A model generated the notes under the pieces. The model saw nothing but the letters and a program-made list of their open reading frames with translations, did no database searches and was not told the DNA's origin. The position numbers and the translations under genes were made by a program. A stretch of 64,000 nt of DNA from JAENZQ01 sp964553505 (GTDB lineage Bacteria > Bacillota > Clostridia > Peptostreptococcales > JAAYPU01): NCBI GenBank assembly GCA_964553505.1, contig CAZKKX010000001.1, positions 30,276 to 94,275 on the forward strand, given 5' to 3'. Shown here piece after piece: positions 34,509-42,841 of this stretch. The number at the start of each line of letters is the position of its first letter. Position 1 is the stretch's first letter.

Positions 34509-35492
34509 ATGAAAAGAGCATTTTCCGGTGTTCAGCCCACAGGAAACATACATATAGGAAATTATATTGGAGCTTTAAAACAATTTGTTGAACTTCAAAA
34601 TGAAATGGAGACAGTTTACTGTATTGTAGATCTTCATTCCATTACGGTATCTCAGAACCCAAAAGAGCTTAAAGAGCATACCTTGGATGTTGCAGCATTA
34701 TATCTTTCAGTAGGATTGGATCCAAAAAAATCTATTATTTTCATTCAATCTACAGTACCCGCACATGCGGAACTATCATGGATTTTGACATGTCATTCGT
34801 ATACGGGAGAGCTCGGCAGAATGACACAATTTAAAGATAAAAGCAAAGAAAAAGAATCTGCTCCTACAGGATTATTCACATATCCTCTTTTAATGGCCGC
34901 TGATATTCTTTTGTATGATGCCCAGTATGTTCCTGTTGGAAATGATCAAAAGCAGCATATAGAATTGACAAGAGATTTAGCTGAGCGATTTAATAATAAA
35001 TACGGAGAAACTTTTGTTATTCCCAAATATAAAGGGACCAAAATAGGTGCAAGAATTATGGCTTTAGATGACCCTACAAGTAAAATGAGTAAGAGTACGG
35101 AGAACGAACATAGCAGAATATCTTTGCTGGACTCGCCGTCAAAGATTAAAAAGTCCATAATGAAAGCAACTACTGATTCTGATAACGAAATAAAATTTGA
35201 CGAAAAAAACAAACCTGGGGTTAGTAATCTATTAACAATCTACAGTGTTTTTTCAGAAATGGACATCCATGACATAGAAGTAAAATACCAAAATTGTGGT
35301 TATGGACAATTGAAAAAGGATTTGGTTGAAGTAGTAAATGATGCCCTTGTTGATATTCAAAAAAAATATTATGAAATAAGAAAATCTGAAGAACTCATTA
35401 ATATCTTGAAAGATGGAACTGAAAAGGCACAAGCGATTTCGGAAAAAACTATGGAGCGAGTAAAAGATAAAGTGGGTTTAGTTAGACTTTAA
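34509..35492 (+). CDS. trpS: Tryptophanyl-tRNA synthetase
   Basis: A 327-residue class I synthetase with the HIGH-like motif GNIHIGNYIGAL (about 13-24) and the KMSKS motif (KMSKSTENE, about 195). It charges tRNA-Trp. The typical bacterial TrpRS patterns GRMTQFKDKS and LLMAADILLYDAQYVPVGNDQ are present. Single-gene unit with promoter and downstream terminator. GGAGAGG precedes the ATG. Confidence 0.98.
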   Translation: MKRAFSGVQPTGNIHIGNYIGALKQFVELQNEMETVYCIVDLHSITVSQNPKELKEHTLDVAALYLSVGLDPKKSIIFIQSTVPAHAELSWILTCHSYTGELGRMTQFKDKSKEKESAPTGLFTYPLLMAADILLYDAQYVPVGNDQKQHIELTRDLAERFNNKYGETFVIPKYKGTKIGARIMALDDPTSKMSKSTENEHSRISLLDSPSKIKKSIMKATTDSDNEIKFDEKNKPGVSNLLTIYSVFSEMDIHDIEVKYQNCGYGQLKKDLVEVVNDALVDIQKKYYEIRKSEELINILKDGTEKAQAISEKTMERVKDKVGLVRL

Positions 35493-35550
35493 TAAACCAT
35501 ATATAACGGAAAAGAATATTTATACAACAGTATTCAATTGTCTACTGATT

Positions 35551-35583
35551 AAAGGTATTTTTGAAAAACCAAAATACCTTTTT
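35551..35583 (+). terminator. Terminator after trpS
   Basis: AAAGGTATTTT (35551-35561) pairs with AAAATACCTTT (35571-35581) and T residues follow. Confidence 0.88.
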
Positions 35584-35655
35584 CTTTACATAAAAGCTTC
35601 TTTTGTATACTATAATAATACGATGTTTTTAGAATTATGAAAAAGGAGAATCAAA

Positions 35656-36759
35656 ATGGAAGAACTAACAGTTTCTTTAAATGAATTTATAAATTACAAT
35701 TATTCAACCAAAATAATTACAGCTTTAATTGTGTTTTTATTTTTTCTTTTCTTAAGAAAAGTTTTTTCAAAATACATAATTAAAATACTTAATAAACTTA
35801 GCAAAAAAACATCTTCAGAAATAGACGATAAACTTATTGAATCATTTAAAAAACCACTGAGTGGGATTTTTGTTGTAATCGGGCTGTTGATTGCTATATA
35901 TATTTTACCTGTAAGTACGGAGATAAAAGCAACAGTATATGTGCTTTCCAGATCCATTATTATTATACTGATTGCTTGGGGAATATACAATTTTTTAGAC
36001 ACATCATCTATTCTTTTTTTTGGGATTCAAAAACGTGCCGGATTCGATTTAAATCAGGCAGTTGCCCCTTTTGTTTCTAAACTGCTTAAAGCGGTTTTGA
36101 TGACTCTTGCAGGTGTTTTGGTAATCAGCGAATTAGGATATGATATTTCCGGATTTATTGCAGGTCTTGGTTTAGGCGGTTTGGCATTTGCATTAGCAGC
36201 TCAGGATACCGCTGCAAATATTTTTGGAGGAATTATAATATTATTTGATAAACCTTTTACCGTAGGTGATTGGGTCTATACCCCCAGTGTTGAAGGAGTT
36301 GTGGAAGAAATAAATCTGAGGAGTACTCGAGTACGAACTTTCGCACAGTCTTTAGTGGTAATGCCAAACTCAAAACTTACCAATGAACCTATAACCAATT
36401 GGAGCAAAATGGGAAAGAGAAGGATAAATTTTAATATTGGCGTTACATATGGTACATCAAAAGAAACACTTCAAAAATCTGTAAACAGAATTAGAAGAAT
36501 GTTGGAAGAACATCCGGAAGTACATAAAGAAACCATATTTGTAACATTTGACAATTTCAATGACAGTAGTTTGGATATTTTTCTTTACTTTTTTACCAAT
36601 ACGGTTGATTGGGAAAAATACCTAAAAATAAAAGAAGATGTGAATTATAAGATTATGGAAATCATAGAACAAGAAGGGACTTCTTTTGCGTTTCCCAGCA
36701 GAAGTATCTATATAGAACAAATGCCGGATTCAAAACAGGAAAAAAGTGAAAAACAATAA
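35656..36759 (+). CDS. MscS-family mechanosensitive channel
   Basis: The 367-residue protein has an N-terminal span, two to three further helices, and the conserved pore-lining helix rich in Gly/Ala (FIAGLGLGGLAFALAAQDTAANIFGG, shown in part) followed by the beta domain FDKPFTVGDWV. Such channels open under membrane tension to release solutes on osmotic downshock. Beta-glutamate made by the aminomutase at 24618 would be a fitting osmolyte, but that link is only inference. Confidence 0.92.
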   Translation: MEELTVSLNEFINYNYSTKIITALIVFLFFLFLRKVFSKYIIKILNKLSKKTSSEIDDKLIESFKKPLSGIFVVIGLLIAIYILPVSTEIKATVYVLSRSIIIILIAWGIYNFLDTSSILFFGIQKRAGFDLNQAVAPFVSKLLKAVLMTLAGVLVISELGYDISGFIAGLGLGGLAFALAAQDTAANIFGGIIILFDKPFTVGDWVYTPSVEGVVEEINLRSTRVRTFAQSLVVMPNSKLTNEPITNWSKMGKRRINFNIGVTYGTSKETLQKSVNRIRRMLEEHPEVHKETIFVTFDNFNDSSLDIFLYFFTNTVDWEKYLKIKEDVNYKIMEIIEQEGTSFAFPSRSIYIEQMPDSKQEKSEKQ

Positions 36760-36866
36760 AATAAACAAAAAGTAATTATATTATTGAATTTCAAATTGTT
36801 TAAAAGAGATTTTATTTTATATAAATTATAAAGGATTTAGCACGCTGTTTCCCAAGGGGTGAAGAG

Positions 36867-37439
36867 ATGTATACACTGGGTCAGTTAAACAAATTTGTTA
36901 AAAACTGCAGAAGATGTGACTTGTATAAAGATAGAAATAAAACTGTATTTGGTCAGGGAAATGAAAATGCAGATATTATGTTTGTGGGAGAAGGACCGGG
37001 ATATTATGAGGATATGGAAGGGAAAGCTTTTGTAGGACCTGCCGGGCAATTATTGACAAAAGCACTTAATCATATTGATATTAAAAGAGAAGATGTATAT
37101 ATTGCAAATATTGTAAAGTGCAGACCGCCTAATAACCGCAATCCCGTAAAGGAAGAAATGGCTGCTTGTATAGAATATTTAAGATATCAATTCAAAATTA
37201 TTAAACCGGAAATTATTGTATGTTTGGGTGCTATTGCTTCTGTAAATATTATAGACGAGTACTTTAAAATATCCAAAGAAAGAGGAAAATGGATTTATAA
37301 AAAAGATGTTTGGGTTCTTCCTACATACCATCCGGCGGCAGTTCTAAGAGACCATAAAAAAGAAAAGCCTTTTTTTTCAGATTTTATGGAGATTAAAAGA
37401 AAGCATGAGGAGTTAATCTCTTCGGGAGGCACAAAATGA
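36867..37439 (+). CDS. Uracil-DNA glycosylase, family 4 (4Fe-4S)
   Basis: A 190-residue glycosylase that removes uracil from DNA. All four cluster ligands of family 4 are in place: C14, C17 (NCRRCDL), C85 (VKCRPPNNRNP) and C101. Motif 1 is GEGPGYYED and motif 2 is TYHPAAVLR. It overlaps the chorismate mutase-shikimate kinase gene by 4 bases (ATGA). A second, cysteine-poor paralogue lies at 40019. Confidence 0.94.
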   Translation: MYTLGQLNKFVKNCRRCDLYKDRNKTVFGQGNENADIMFVGEGPGYYEDMEGKAFVGPAGQLLTKALNHIDIKREDVYIANIVKCRPPNNRNPVKEEMAACIEYLRYQFKIIKPEIIVCLGAIASVNIIDEYFKISKERGKWIYKKDVWVLPTYHPAAVLRDHKKEKPFFSDFMEIKRKHEELISSGGTK

Positions 37440-38227
37440 AAGAATTGGAGCATATAAGAAAAACTATTAATACATATGATGAAGAAATTATAGAAACACT
37501 TTCTCTCCGTTTTGAAGCAGTAAAAAAAGTAGCACAAATAAAAAAAGAAAATAGCATTCCGATTTTTGATAGAAAAAGAGAAGAAGAAATTATTAAAAGT
37601 ATACAGTTAAGAGAAATGGTACATGTTTCCGAAATAGCTGAGATTTATAAAGAGATCATGAAAGAAAGCAGAAAATATCAATCAAAAATGCTATTACCTA
37701 AAAAACTATTTCTCACTGGCTTTATGGGAGCCGGAAAATCCACAACAGGAAAACTTCTTTCAGAAATTACAGGTTTTAAGTTTACAGATACAGATTTGAT
37801 TATTGAAGAAATGACTCAAATGAAAGTTCCGGATATATTTCGCAAAAAAGGTGAAAAGCATTTTAGACAATTAGAAACGGAAGTACTTAATAAAATTTCT
37901 AAAGAAACATATGAAATAATTGCTTGCGGAGGAGGTATTATCCTCAAAGAAGAAAACAGAAAAAAACTTAAAAATAATGGGAAGACTATTTTTCTTAATG
38001 GTTCTATAGAAGTTATGATGGAAAGGATCCAAGACGACAGTAATCGACCCCTAACGATTCCTCTGCATAACATCAATCCCCAAAAAAAGCATGAAGCATT
38101 TAAAGATATTTTGAATAAAAGAATGCCATTTTACTTAGAATCAGCAGATTTTATTATCGATATAGACAATAAAAAACCTGAAGAAATCGCAGATGAAATA
38201 TTGACAATGCTCATAACCGAAAGTTAA
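37436..38227 (+). CDS. Bifunctional chorismate mutase / shikimate kinase fusion
   Basis: Residues 1-85 form an AroQ-type chorismate mutase helical domain (MKELEHIRKTINTYDEEII, FDRKREEEII). Residues 90-263 form shikimate kinase with GFMGAGKSTTG (Walker A), TDTDLIIEE, HFRQLETEVL, CGGGI and SNRPL. Both halves look complete. It would act in two separate steps of aromatic amino-acid synthesis (shikimate phosphorylation, chorismate to prephenate). No other aro gene is nearby; it is coupled to the glycosylase gene and converges with plsC. Confidence 0.9.
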   Translation: MKELEHIRKTINTYDEEIIETLSLRFEAVKKVAQIKKENSIPIFDRKREEEIIKSIQLREMVHVSEIAEIYKEIMKESRKYQSKMLLPKKLFLTGFMGAGKSTTGKLLSEITGFKFTDTDLIIEEMTQMKVPDIFRKKGEKHFRQLETEVLNKISKETYEIIACGGGIILKEENRKKLKNNGKTIFLNGSIEVMMERIQDDSNRPLTIPLHNINPQKKHEAFKDILNKRMPFYLESADFIIDIDNKKPEEIADEILTMLITES

Positions 38228-38232
38228 GTTTA

Positions 38233-38970
38233 TTAAACCTCTAATAAAAGTTCTTCCAACTTCTTGCTTATGACGATTTGTACGGTATCGTTTAGACGAT
38301 TGGTTTCTTCTTTTGACAAGTTTTTTGTTTCTATGGGTTCATGAATAAAAAAATCGACTTTTCCTGAAGAAATACGGTTACTTTCTTCGAAAAGTTTATA
38401 AGACCCATTTATAGTAACAGGAACTACAGGTACGCCTGATTTAACAGCCAGACGAAGACTACCTTTTTTAAAATCAGATATTTTATCACATTTGCTTCGG
38501 GTACCCTCCGGAAAGATTACCAGAGAATAACCGTTTTTTAAAAGCTTGATTCCCTCTTGGATTGCCATTAATGACTGGCGCGTATCGCCTCGATCAATAA
38601 ATACACTTTTAATAATAGCAATCCATTTATTAAAAATAGGAATACGGTCTAAATCGGATTTGGCAACAAAACCCACCTGTTTGTCTAAGGCTGCAAAAAA
38701 AATTGGAATATCAAAGTAGCTTTGATGATTACTGACAAAAAGGACTGCGCCTTCAGGCACTTTTTCTTTTCCCGAAATATTTAATGTTATTTTTGCTTGT
38801 TTTAAAAGGGCATTTCCCCACTTATAAGATATTTTTCTGATTTCTTCAATATGCGCTTCCTTCTTTCCCTGGGACTCCAATTTCTTTATTCTGAGATATG
38901 TCGGTGTTATTTTAAATAAATACCAGTAAAAATAAATGCCAAAAGAAAGGGTTTTTACCACAGTCCACAC
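38233..38970 (-). CDS. plsC: 1-acyl-sn-glycerol-3-phosphate acyltransferase
   Basis: A 245-residue PlsC-family enzyme with the catalytic motif NHQSYFD (about 82-88) and the substrate motif FPEGTRS (about 155). It adds the second acyl chain to make phosphatidic acid. Only 5 bp separate its stop from that of the convergent fusion gene, and no terminator fits between them. A single N-terminal hydrophobic segment suggests membrane association. Confidence 0.93.
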   Translation of the reverse strand: MWTVVKTLSFGIYFYWYLFKITPTYLRIKKLESQGKKEAHIEEIRKISYKWGNALLKQAKITLNISGKEKVPEGAVLFVSNHQSYFDIPIFFAALDKQVGFVAKSDLDRIPIFNKWIAIIKSVFIDRGDTRQSLMAIQEGIKLLKNGYSLVIFPEGTRSKCDKISDFKKGSLRLAVKSGVPVVPVTINGSYKLFEESNRISSGKVDFFIHEPIETKNLSKEETNRLNDTVQIVISKKLEELLLEV

Positions 38971-39011
38971 TCCTCTATTTTTGGTTAGATGATACCATAA
39001 AAAAAAATAGG

Positions 39012-39078
39012 TTGCAAAACAATTTCAAAAAGAGTATTATTTATATTAGTTATTTAGATAATTACCTAAATAACTAAT
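39012..39078 (+). promoter_or_regulatory. Promoter and operator of the sdpR-sdpI pair
   Basis: TTGCAA (39012-39017), 17 bp, TATTAT (39035-39040). Directly after the -10 lies a 13-bp perfect inverted repeat with an 8-bp spacer (39045-39057 and 39066-39078; half-site ATTAGTTATTTAG). Its position over the transcription start is what an ArsR-type autorepressor would need. Confidence 0.78.
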
Positions 39079-39096
39079 TCAAGGGAGGTGACATTT

Positions 39097-39369
39097 TTGA
39101 ATGAAGCATTTAAGGCATTATCCGATCCTACCAGAAGAAAAATTTTGCACATGCTAAAGGAAAAGGAATTGTGTGCAGGAGAGATTTCGGATGCTTTTGA
39201 TATGAGCAAACCTTCTGTTACACATCATTTAAATATTCTCACACAATCCGGCTTGATATTAAGAGAAAAAAAAGGACAGAATGTATATTATTCATTGAAT
39301 ACCACTGTTTTTCAGGATGTGATTCAATGGTTTTTTAATTTCAAAAAAAGAGGTGATAAAAATGAATGA
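39097..39369 (+). CDS. sdpR: ArsR-family repressor, SdpR-like
   Basis: A winged-helix protein of 90 residues, starting MNEAFKALSDPTRRKIL, which closely follows the SdpR pattern. The recognition helix region is MSKPSVTHHLNIL. It lacks the ELCVCEL-type metal cysteines of ArsR; only C near residue 27 is present. I start at the TTG at 39097, 7 nt after AAGGGAGG. It overlaps the immunity gene by 8 bases and should repress the pair through the operator upstream. Confidence 0.87.
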   Translation: MNEAFKALSDPTRRKILHMLKEKELCAGEISDAFDMSKPSVTHHLNILTQSGLILREKKGQNVYYSLNTTVFQDVIQWFFNFKKRGDKNE

Positions 39370-40006
39370 TAAATTTAAATTTCTTATAATCTCTGTATCT
39401 TTACTTGCTTTGGCATCGGCTGTATATTTTTTTCCGGTGCTTCCGGATAAAATCCCAACCCATTGGGAGATGAGTGGTGAAATAGACCAATACAGCAGCA
39501 AAAGGTTGATTTTCGTATTTGCACTTTTACCCATCGCCGTTTATGCAATAATGGGCATTTTGCCGAAGATTGATCCCAAAAAAGAATCCTATTTAAAACA
39601 TCAAAAAGCTTATGAAACGACCCGAATTGCAACCTTTGTTTTTATGACCGGTATATATGTACTTACTCTTTTGGCATCATTCGGGTACGATATAAAGATG
39701 GATATGATAATCAAGTTTGGTATAGGGGCATTGTTTATTCTTATCGGAAATGTTCTTTCACAGGCAAGGCATAATTACTTCTTTGGAATCAAAACACCCT
39801 GGACTCTTGCAAATGAAACAGTATGGAATAAAACCCATCGTGTCGGAGCTTACAGCTTTGTGATCATGGGACTCGTCAACTGTACTATGGCTTTTATATC
39901 CGGAATAATCAGCGGATATATATTTTTCGCCTCTATTATGATAGGAGCCGGGTATCCGGTGGTATATTCCTATATACAGTATAAGAAAATACAAAAAGAA
40001 AAATAG
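39362..40006 (+). CDS. sdpI: SdpI-family membrane protein (signal/immunity for a killing factor)
   Basis: A 214-residue protein with six predicted membrane spans and the DUF1648/SdpI patterns (PVLPDKIPTHWEMSGEIDQY near the start, NYFFGIKTPWTLANETVW later). In Bacillus subtilis SdpI gives immunity to the SdpC toxin and sequesters SdpR. No sdpC, sdpA or sdpB is present here. It is translationally coupled to sdpR. Start at ATG 39362 after GAGGTG. It is followed after 12 bp by the second glycosylase. Confidence 0.87.
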   Translation: MNDKFKFLIISVSLLALASAVYFFPVLPDKIPTHWEMSGEIDQYSSKRLIFVFALLPIAVYAIMGILPKIDPKKESYLKHQKAYETTRIATFVFMTGIYVLTLLASFGYDIKMDMIIKFGIGALFILIGNVLSQARHNYFFGIKTPWTLANETVWNKTHRVGAYSFVIMGLVNCTMAFISGIISGYIFFASIMIGAGYPVVYSYIQYKKIQKEK

Positions 40007-40018
40007 GGATTGTTGAAG

Positions 40019-40591
40019 ATGAAAAAATTGGAGTATCTGACACTTAAAGAAGAATGTTTTAATTTAAAAAACGAAAAAATGGTTTTTGGAGAAGGAAACT
40101 TAAATGCAAAAATAGTACTGGTAGGTGAAGCTCCCGGCGCAAAAGAAATTGAAAAGGGCAAACCTTTCGTGGGTCAGGCCGGTAAATACTTGGATGAATT
40201 TATAAATATTTTGGAAATAAAGAGAGAAGATATATATATTACAAATACAGTTAAGATAAGACCATATAAATTCAACGAAAAAACAGGCAGAAAGGTCAAC
40301 AGACCTCCAAAAAAAGAAGAAATTAATGAATTTAAACCAATTTTATTAAAAGAAATTGAGTTGATTCATCCTGATATAGTGGTTTCTTTAGGAAATTATT
40401 CTTTAAAAACCATATCCGGCAAAAAGAATCATGCTATCGGTCAGGTTCATGGAAGCCCTATTAAATTAGCCAATTGTATATTATTCCCATTATATCATCC
40501 CGCTGCTGTAATCTATAACCGAAATTTAAAGGATACTTATTACCAGGATTTACAAAAATTGAAGGCAGTATTACTTCAATTTACCGAATAA
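40019..40591 (+). CDS. Uracil-DNA glycosylase superfamily protein lacking the Fe-S cysteines
   Basis: A 190-residue paralogue of the family 4 enzyme at 36867. The motifs GEAPGAKEIEKG and LYHPAAVIYNR are recognisable. The cluster ligands are gone: only one N-terminal cysteine (EECFNL), and the position of C85 is isoleucine (VKIRPYKFNEK). The acidic residue after motif 1 (ED in the paralogue) reads EI. It may bind uracil-DNA without a cluster, or be non-catalytic. ATG 40019 lies 10 nt after AGGG. It follows sdpI closely and may be cotranscribed. Confidence 0.78.
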   Translation: MKKLEYLTLKEECFNLKNEKMVFGEGNLNAKIVLVGEAPGAKEIEKGKPFVGQAGKYLDEFINILEIKREDIYITNTVKIRPYKFNEKTGRKVNRPPKKEEINEFKPILLKEIELIHPDIVVSLGNYSLKTISGKKNHAIGQVHGSPIKLANCILFPLYHPAAVIYNRNLKDTYYQDLQKLKAVLLQFTE

Positions 40592-40630
40592 GAACCGAAT
40601 AACAAAAAATAAAAAAAATGAAAGAATGAC

Positions 40631-40658
40631 TTGAAAAGATAGTCCTGTATGGTATAAT
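40631..40658 (+). promoter_or_regulatory. Extended -10 promoter of the rpsF-ssb-rpsR operon
   Basis: TTGAAA (40631-40636), 16 bp, TATAAT (40653-40658) with TGG in front of the -10. Expected start near 40665. Confidence 0.75.
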
Positions 40659-40664
40659 GGAACG

Positions 40665-40727
40665 GCATTGATATGCTCTCTGCTCTGTAAATTCAGGGCC
40701 ATATTAGTCCAAGGGGAGGTGAATTAA
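40665..40727 (+). promoter_or_regulatory. rpsF leader hairpin, possible S6:S18 autoregulatory site
   Basis: The leader can fold with ATATG/CATAT outside and CTCTG/CAGGG inside, leaving an unequal internal loop. Ribosomal proteins S6 and S18 bind such a leader hairpin in many bacteria to limit their own translation. I see the fold and the position, but did not verify the consensus loop. Confidence 0.4.
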
Positions 40728-41015
40728 ATGAAAAAGTATGAAGTGATGTTTATTATCGATTCATCATTGGAAGATGAGAAAAAGGAAACCGTAATAGAAA
40801 TGGTAAAAGAAACTATTTCTGGGGGCGGCGAGGTTGAAGAAGTAGACGTATGGGGTAATAGAAAATTAGCATATACCATACAAAAGAAAAATGAAGGATA
40901 CTATGTATTGATTAATTTTAAAGCTGAAAACGATCTTCCAAAAGAATTAGATAGAAAACTTAGAATTTCAGATGATATATTGAGATATCTTATCGTAAAC
41001 AAGGAAGAGAAATAA
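40728..41015 (+). CDS. rpsF: Small ribosomal subunit protein bS6
   Basis: A 95-residue protein starting MKKYEVMFIIDSSL with the central VWGNRKLAYTIQKKNEGYYV, both standard for bS6. It binds 16S rRNA with bS18. First gene of the rpsF-ssb-rpsR operon; AAGGGGAGG precedes the ATG. Confidence 0.98.
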   Translation: MKKYEVMFIIDSSLEDEKKETVIEMVKETISGGGEVEEVDVWGNRKLAYTIQKKNEGYYVLINFKAENDLPKELDRKLRISDDILRYLIVNKEEK

Positions 41016-41031
41016 AATGGTGGTGGAATAG

Positions 41032-41442
41032 ATGAATAGTGTCATATTAATAGGCAGATTGACGAAAGATCCGGAGCTTCGATACATCCCAAATAGCGGT
41101 ACAGCTGTAACAAATTTTACTATTGCTGTTGACAGGCCGTTTGCAAAAGAAAAAACTGCTGATTTTTTCAGAGTAGTTGTTTTTGGTAAATCTGCCGAAA
41201 ACTGTTCAAACTACTTATCAAAGGGTAGACAGGTTGCTGTATCGGGAAGACTTCAAAATAATAATTATGAAACTCAATCCGGAGAGAAACGATATACAAC
41301 AGAAATCATTGCAGATAGAGTAGAATTTTTGGAGCCAAAAGATAAGAAGCCAAACAGTGGCAATTATCAAGAGGACAAAGAGGACAGCTTACCCGAAGGA
41401 TTTCAGGCCTTAGAAGATGACGATGAAGAAATTCCATTTTAA
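41032..41442 (+). CDS. ssb: Single-stranded DNA-binding protein
   Basis: A 136-residue SSB: OB fold from MNSVILIGRLTKDPELR to about residue 105, a polar linker, and the acidic tip DDDEEIPF that recruits partner proteins. It sits between rpsF and rpsR in the usual order. It protects single-stranded DNA during replication and repair. Confidence 0.98.
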   Translation: MNSVILIGRLTKDPELRYIPNSGTAVTNFTIAVDRPFAKEKTADFFRVVVFGKSAENCSNYLSKGRQVAVSGRLQNNNYETQSGEKRYTTEIIADRVEFLEPKDKKPNSGNYQEDKEDSLPEGFQALEDDDEEIPF

Positions 41443-41477
41443 AGAAAACGCTTTTAGTTAGGAGGGGAACAGATTTA

Positions 41478-41699
41478 GTGAAAAGACGAATTAGAAAAAA
41501 GAAAGTATGTTTATTCTGTACAGAAAAAACCGATAATATCGACTATAAAGATATTGATAAATTAAAGAAATATATAACAGACAGAGGCAAAATTTTACCA
41601 AAAAGAATTACCGGAACTTGTGCAACACACCAAAGAGAATTGACAAAAGCTATTAAAAAGGCAAGAATGGTTGCATTGCTTCCTTTCACACAAGACTAA
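41478..41699 (+). CDS. rpsR: Small ribosomal subunit protein bS18
   Basis: A 73-residue protein with the bS18 core KYITDRGKILPKRITGTCA. It keeps cysteines CLFC near the start and C in GTCATHQREL, so it is of the zinc-binding (C+) type. GTG start at 41478, 10 nt after GGAGGGG. Last gene of the operon, followed by a terminator. Confidence 0.97.
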   Translation: MKRRIRKKKVCLFCTEKTDNIDYKDIDKLKKYITDRGKILPKRITGTCATHQRELTKAIKKARMVALLPFTQD

Positions 41700-41707
41700 T
41701 AATTATT

Positions 41708-41732
41708 AAAGAAGCGAGTCTCGCTTCTTTTT
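41708..41732 (+). terminator. Terminator of the rpsF-ssb-rpsR operon
   Basis: AAAGAAGCG (41708-41716), loop AGTCT, CGCTTCTTT (41722-41730), then TT. Confidence 0.9.
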
Positions 41733-41825
41733 ATTATGGACAGCCAAAACAAAACTCATGATATCACTATAAAGAGAATATGGTAAAATAGATAATACAA
41801 TACCTATAAAAGAGGGTGAATTAAG

Positions 41826-42791
41826 CTGAATATTAATAGAAGAACAAAAGGTCTTACGGAATCCGCTATTATTACAGCAATCATTTGTGTATTGGGAATA
41901 GCCGGTATGTATATTCCTTTCTTAGGGATATTATTATTTATCGTTCCCACGCCTTTAATTATTATTGGAAAAAAATATGGAGTTAAATATGCTTTGATGT
42001 CTCTTGTTGCGGCATCTATTGTAATGATTAGTTTTTCAAGTCCGTTAACAGCCATATTTATTATTGCTATACCCGGAATTCCTGCATTAGTTGCCGGTAT
42101 TCTTCTGAGAAAAAAAATGAAGCCTTATTACATTCTTGGTGCTACAACAATAGCGGGAATTTGCACAACGGTCTTTTCTATTTTTCTGGCTTCGGAAATA
42201 ATGGGTGTTTCTATTATAGAAAATATGCAGGAAATTTTTAGGCAATCTCTTGATATACAGGAGTATATGTATTCCATTACCGGGGCAAATGCGGAATCAA
42301 TGGAAAAAGTGGAAGAAATGATGAGAATGATGAGTGATATGGTTACGGTAATCATTCCCTCAGCTATTATTATGGCAGCATTTTTTTCAAGCTATGTAAA
42401 TTATACCTTAGCAACCCTTGTACTAAAAAGAACCGGATACAGTGTAGATCGATTTAAGCCCTTCCGATATTTTCGATTATCTAAAAATGCGGTTCAAGGG
42501 ATATTGGTAATAGGCATTTTATCCATATTAGCAGGGTATCTGGATATTGTCGATCAACAAACATTGATTATAAATGTTTATTTATTAGGACAGTTGGTTT
42601 TTATGTTGCAGGGTTTAGCCGTTGTTTTATATTTCTTAAATTATTACAAAATCAGTAAAATATTAAGAATTATCATTATTGTATTTTTGATATTAAATAA
42701 AATGGGAGGAATGGCACTTTTAGTAATTGGATTAGTAGATATCTTTATAAATATGAGAAAATATAAAGAGGAAAATGAATCAAACCTTTAA
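41826..42791 (+). CDS. DUF2232 (YybS-like) multispan membrane protein, apparent CTG start
   Basis: About 321 residues with eight or so membrane helices. The family normally starts with a charged segment running into the first helix. Here that segment (NRRTKGLTESAIITAIICVL) lies upstream of any ATG, GTG or TTG; the frame opens after a TGA at 41817, and only CTG at 41826 has proper spacing to AGAGGGTG (41811-41818). A TTG at 41892 would cut the first helix. YybS precedes gdpP in Bacillota; its role is unknown, possibly transport. Confidence 0.82.
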   Translation: MNINRRTKGLTESAIITAIICVLGIAGMYIPFLGILLFIVPTPLIIIGKKYGVKYALMSLVAASIVMISFSSPLTAIFIIAIPGIPALVAGILLRKKMKPYYILGATTIAGICTTVFSIFLASEIMGVSIIENMQEIFRQSLDIQEYMYSITGANAESMEKVEEMMRMMSDMVTVIIPSAIIMAAFFSSYVNYTLATLVLKRTGYSVDRFKPFRYFRLSKNAVQGILVIGILSILAGYLDIVDQQTLIINVYLLGQLVFMLQGLAVVLYFLNYYKISKILRIIIIVFLILNKMGGMALLVIGLVDIFINMRKYKEENESNL

Positions 42792-42841
42792 AAAACTATG
42801 ATATAATAGTTGATAGTATCTTATAAAAAGGCGGTAGGATA

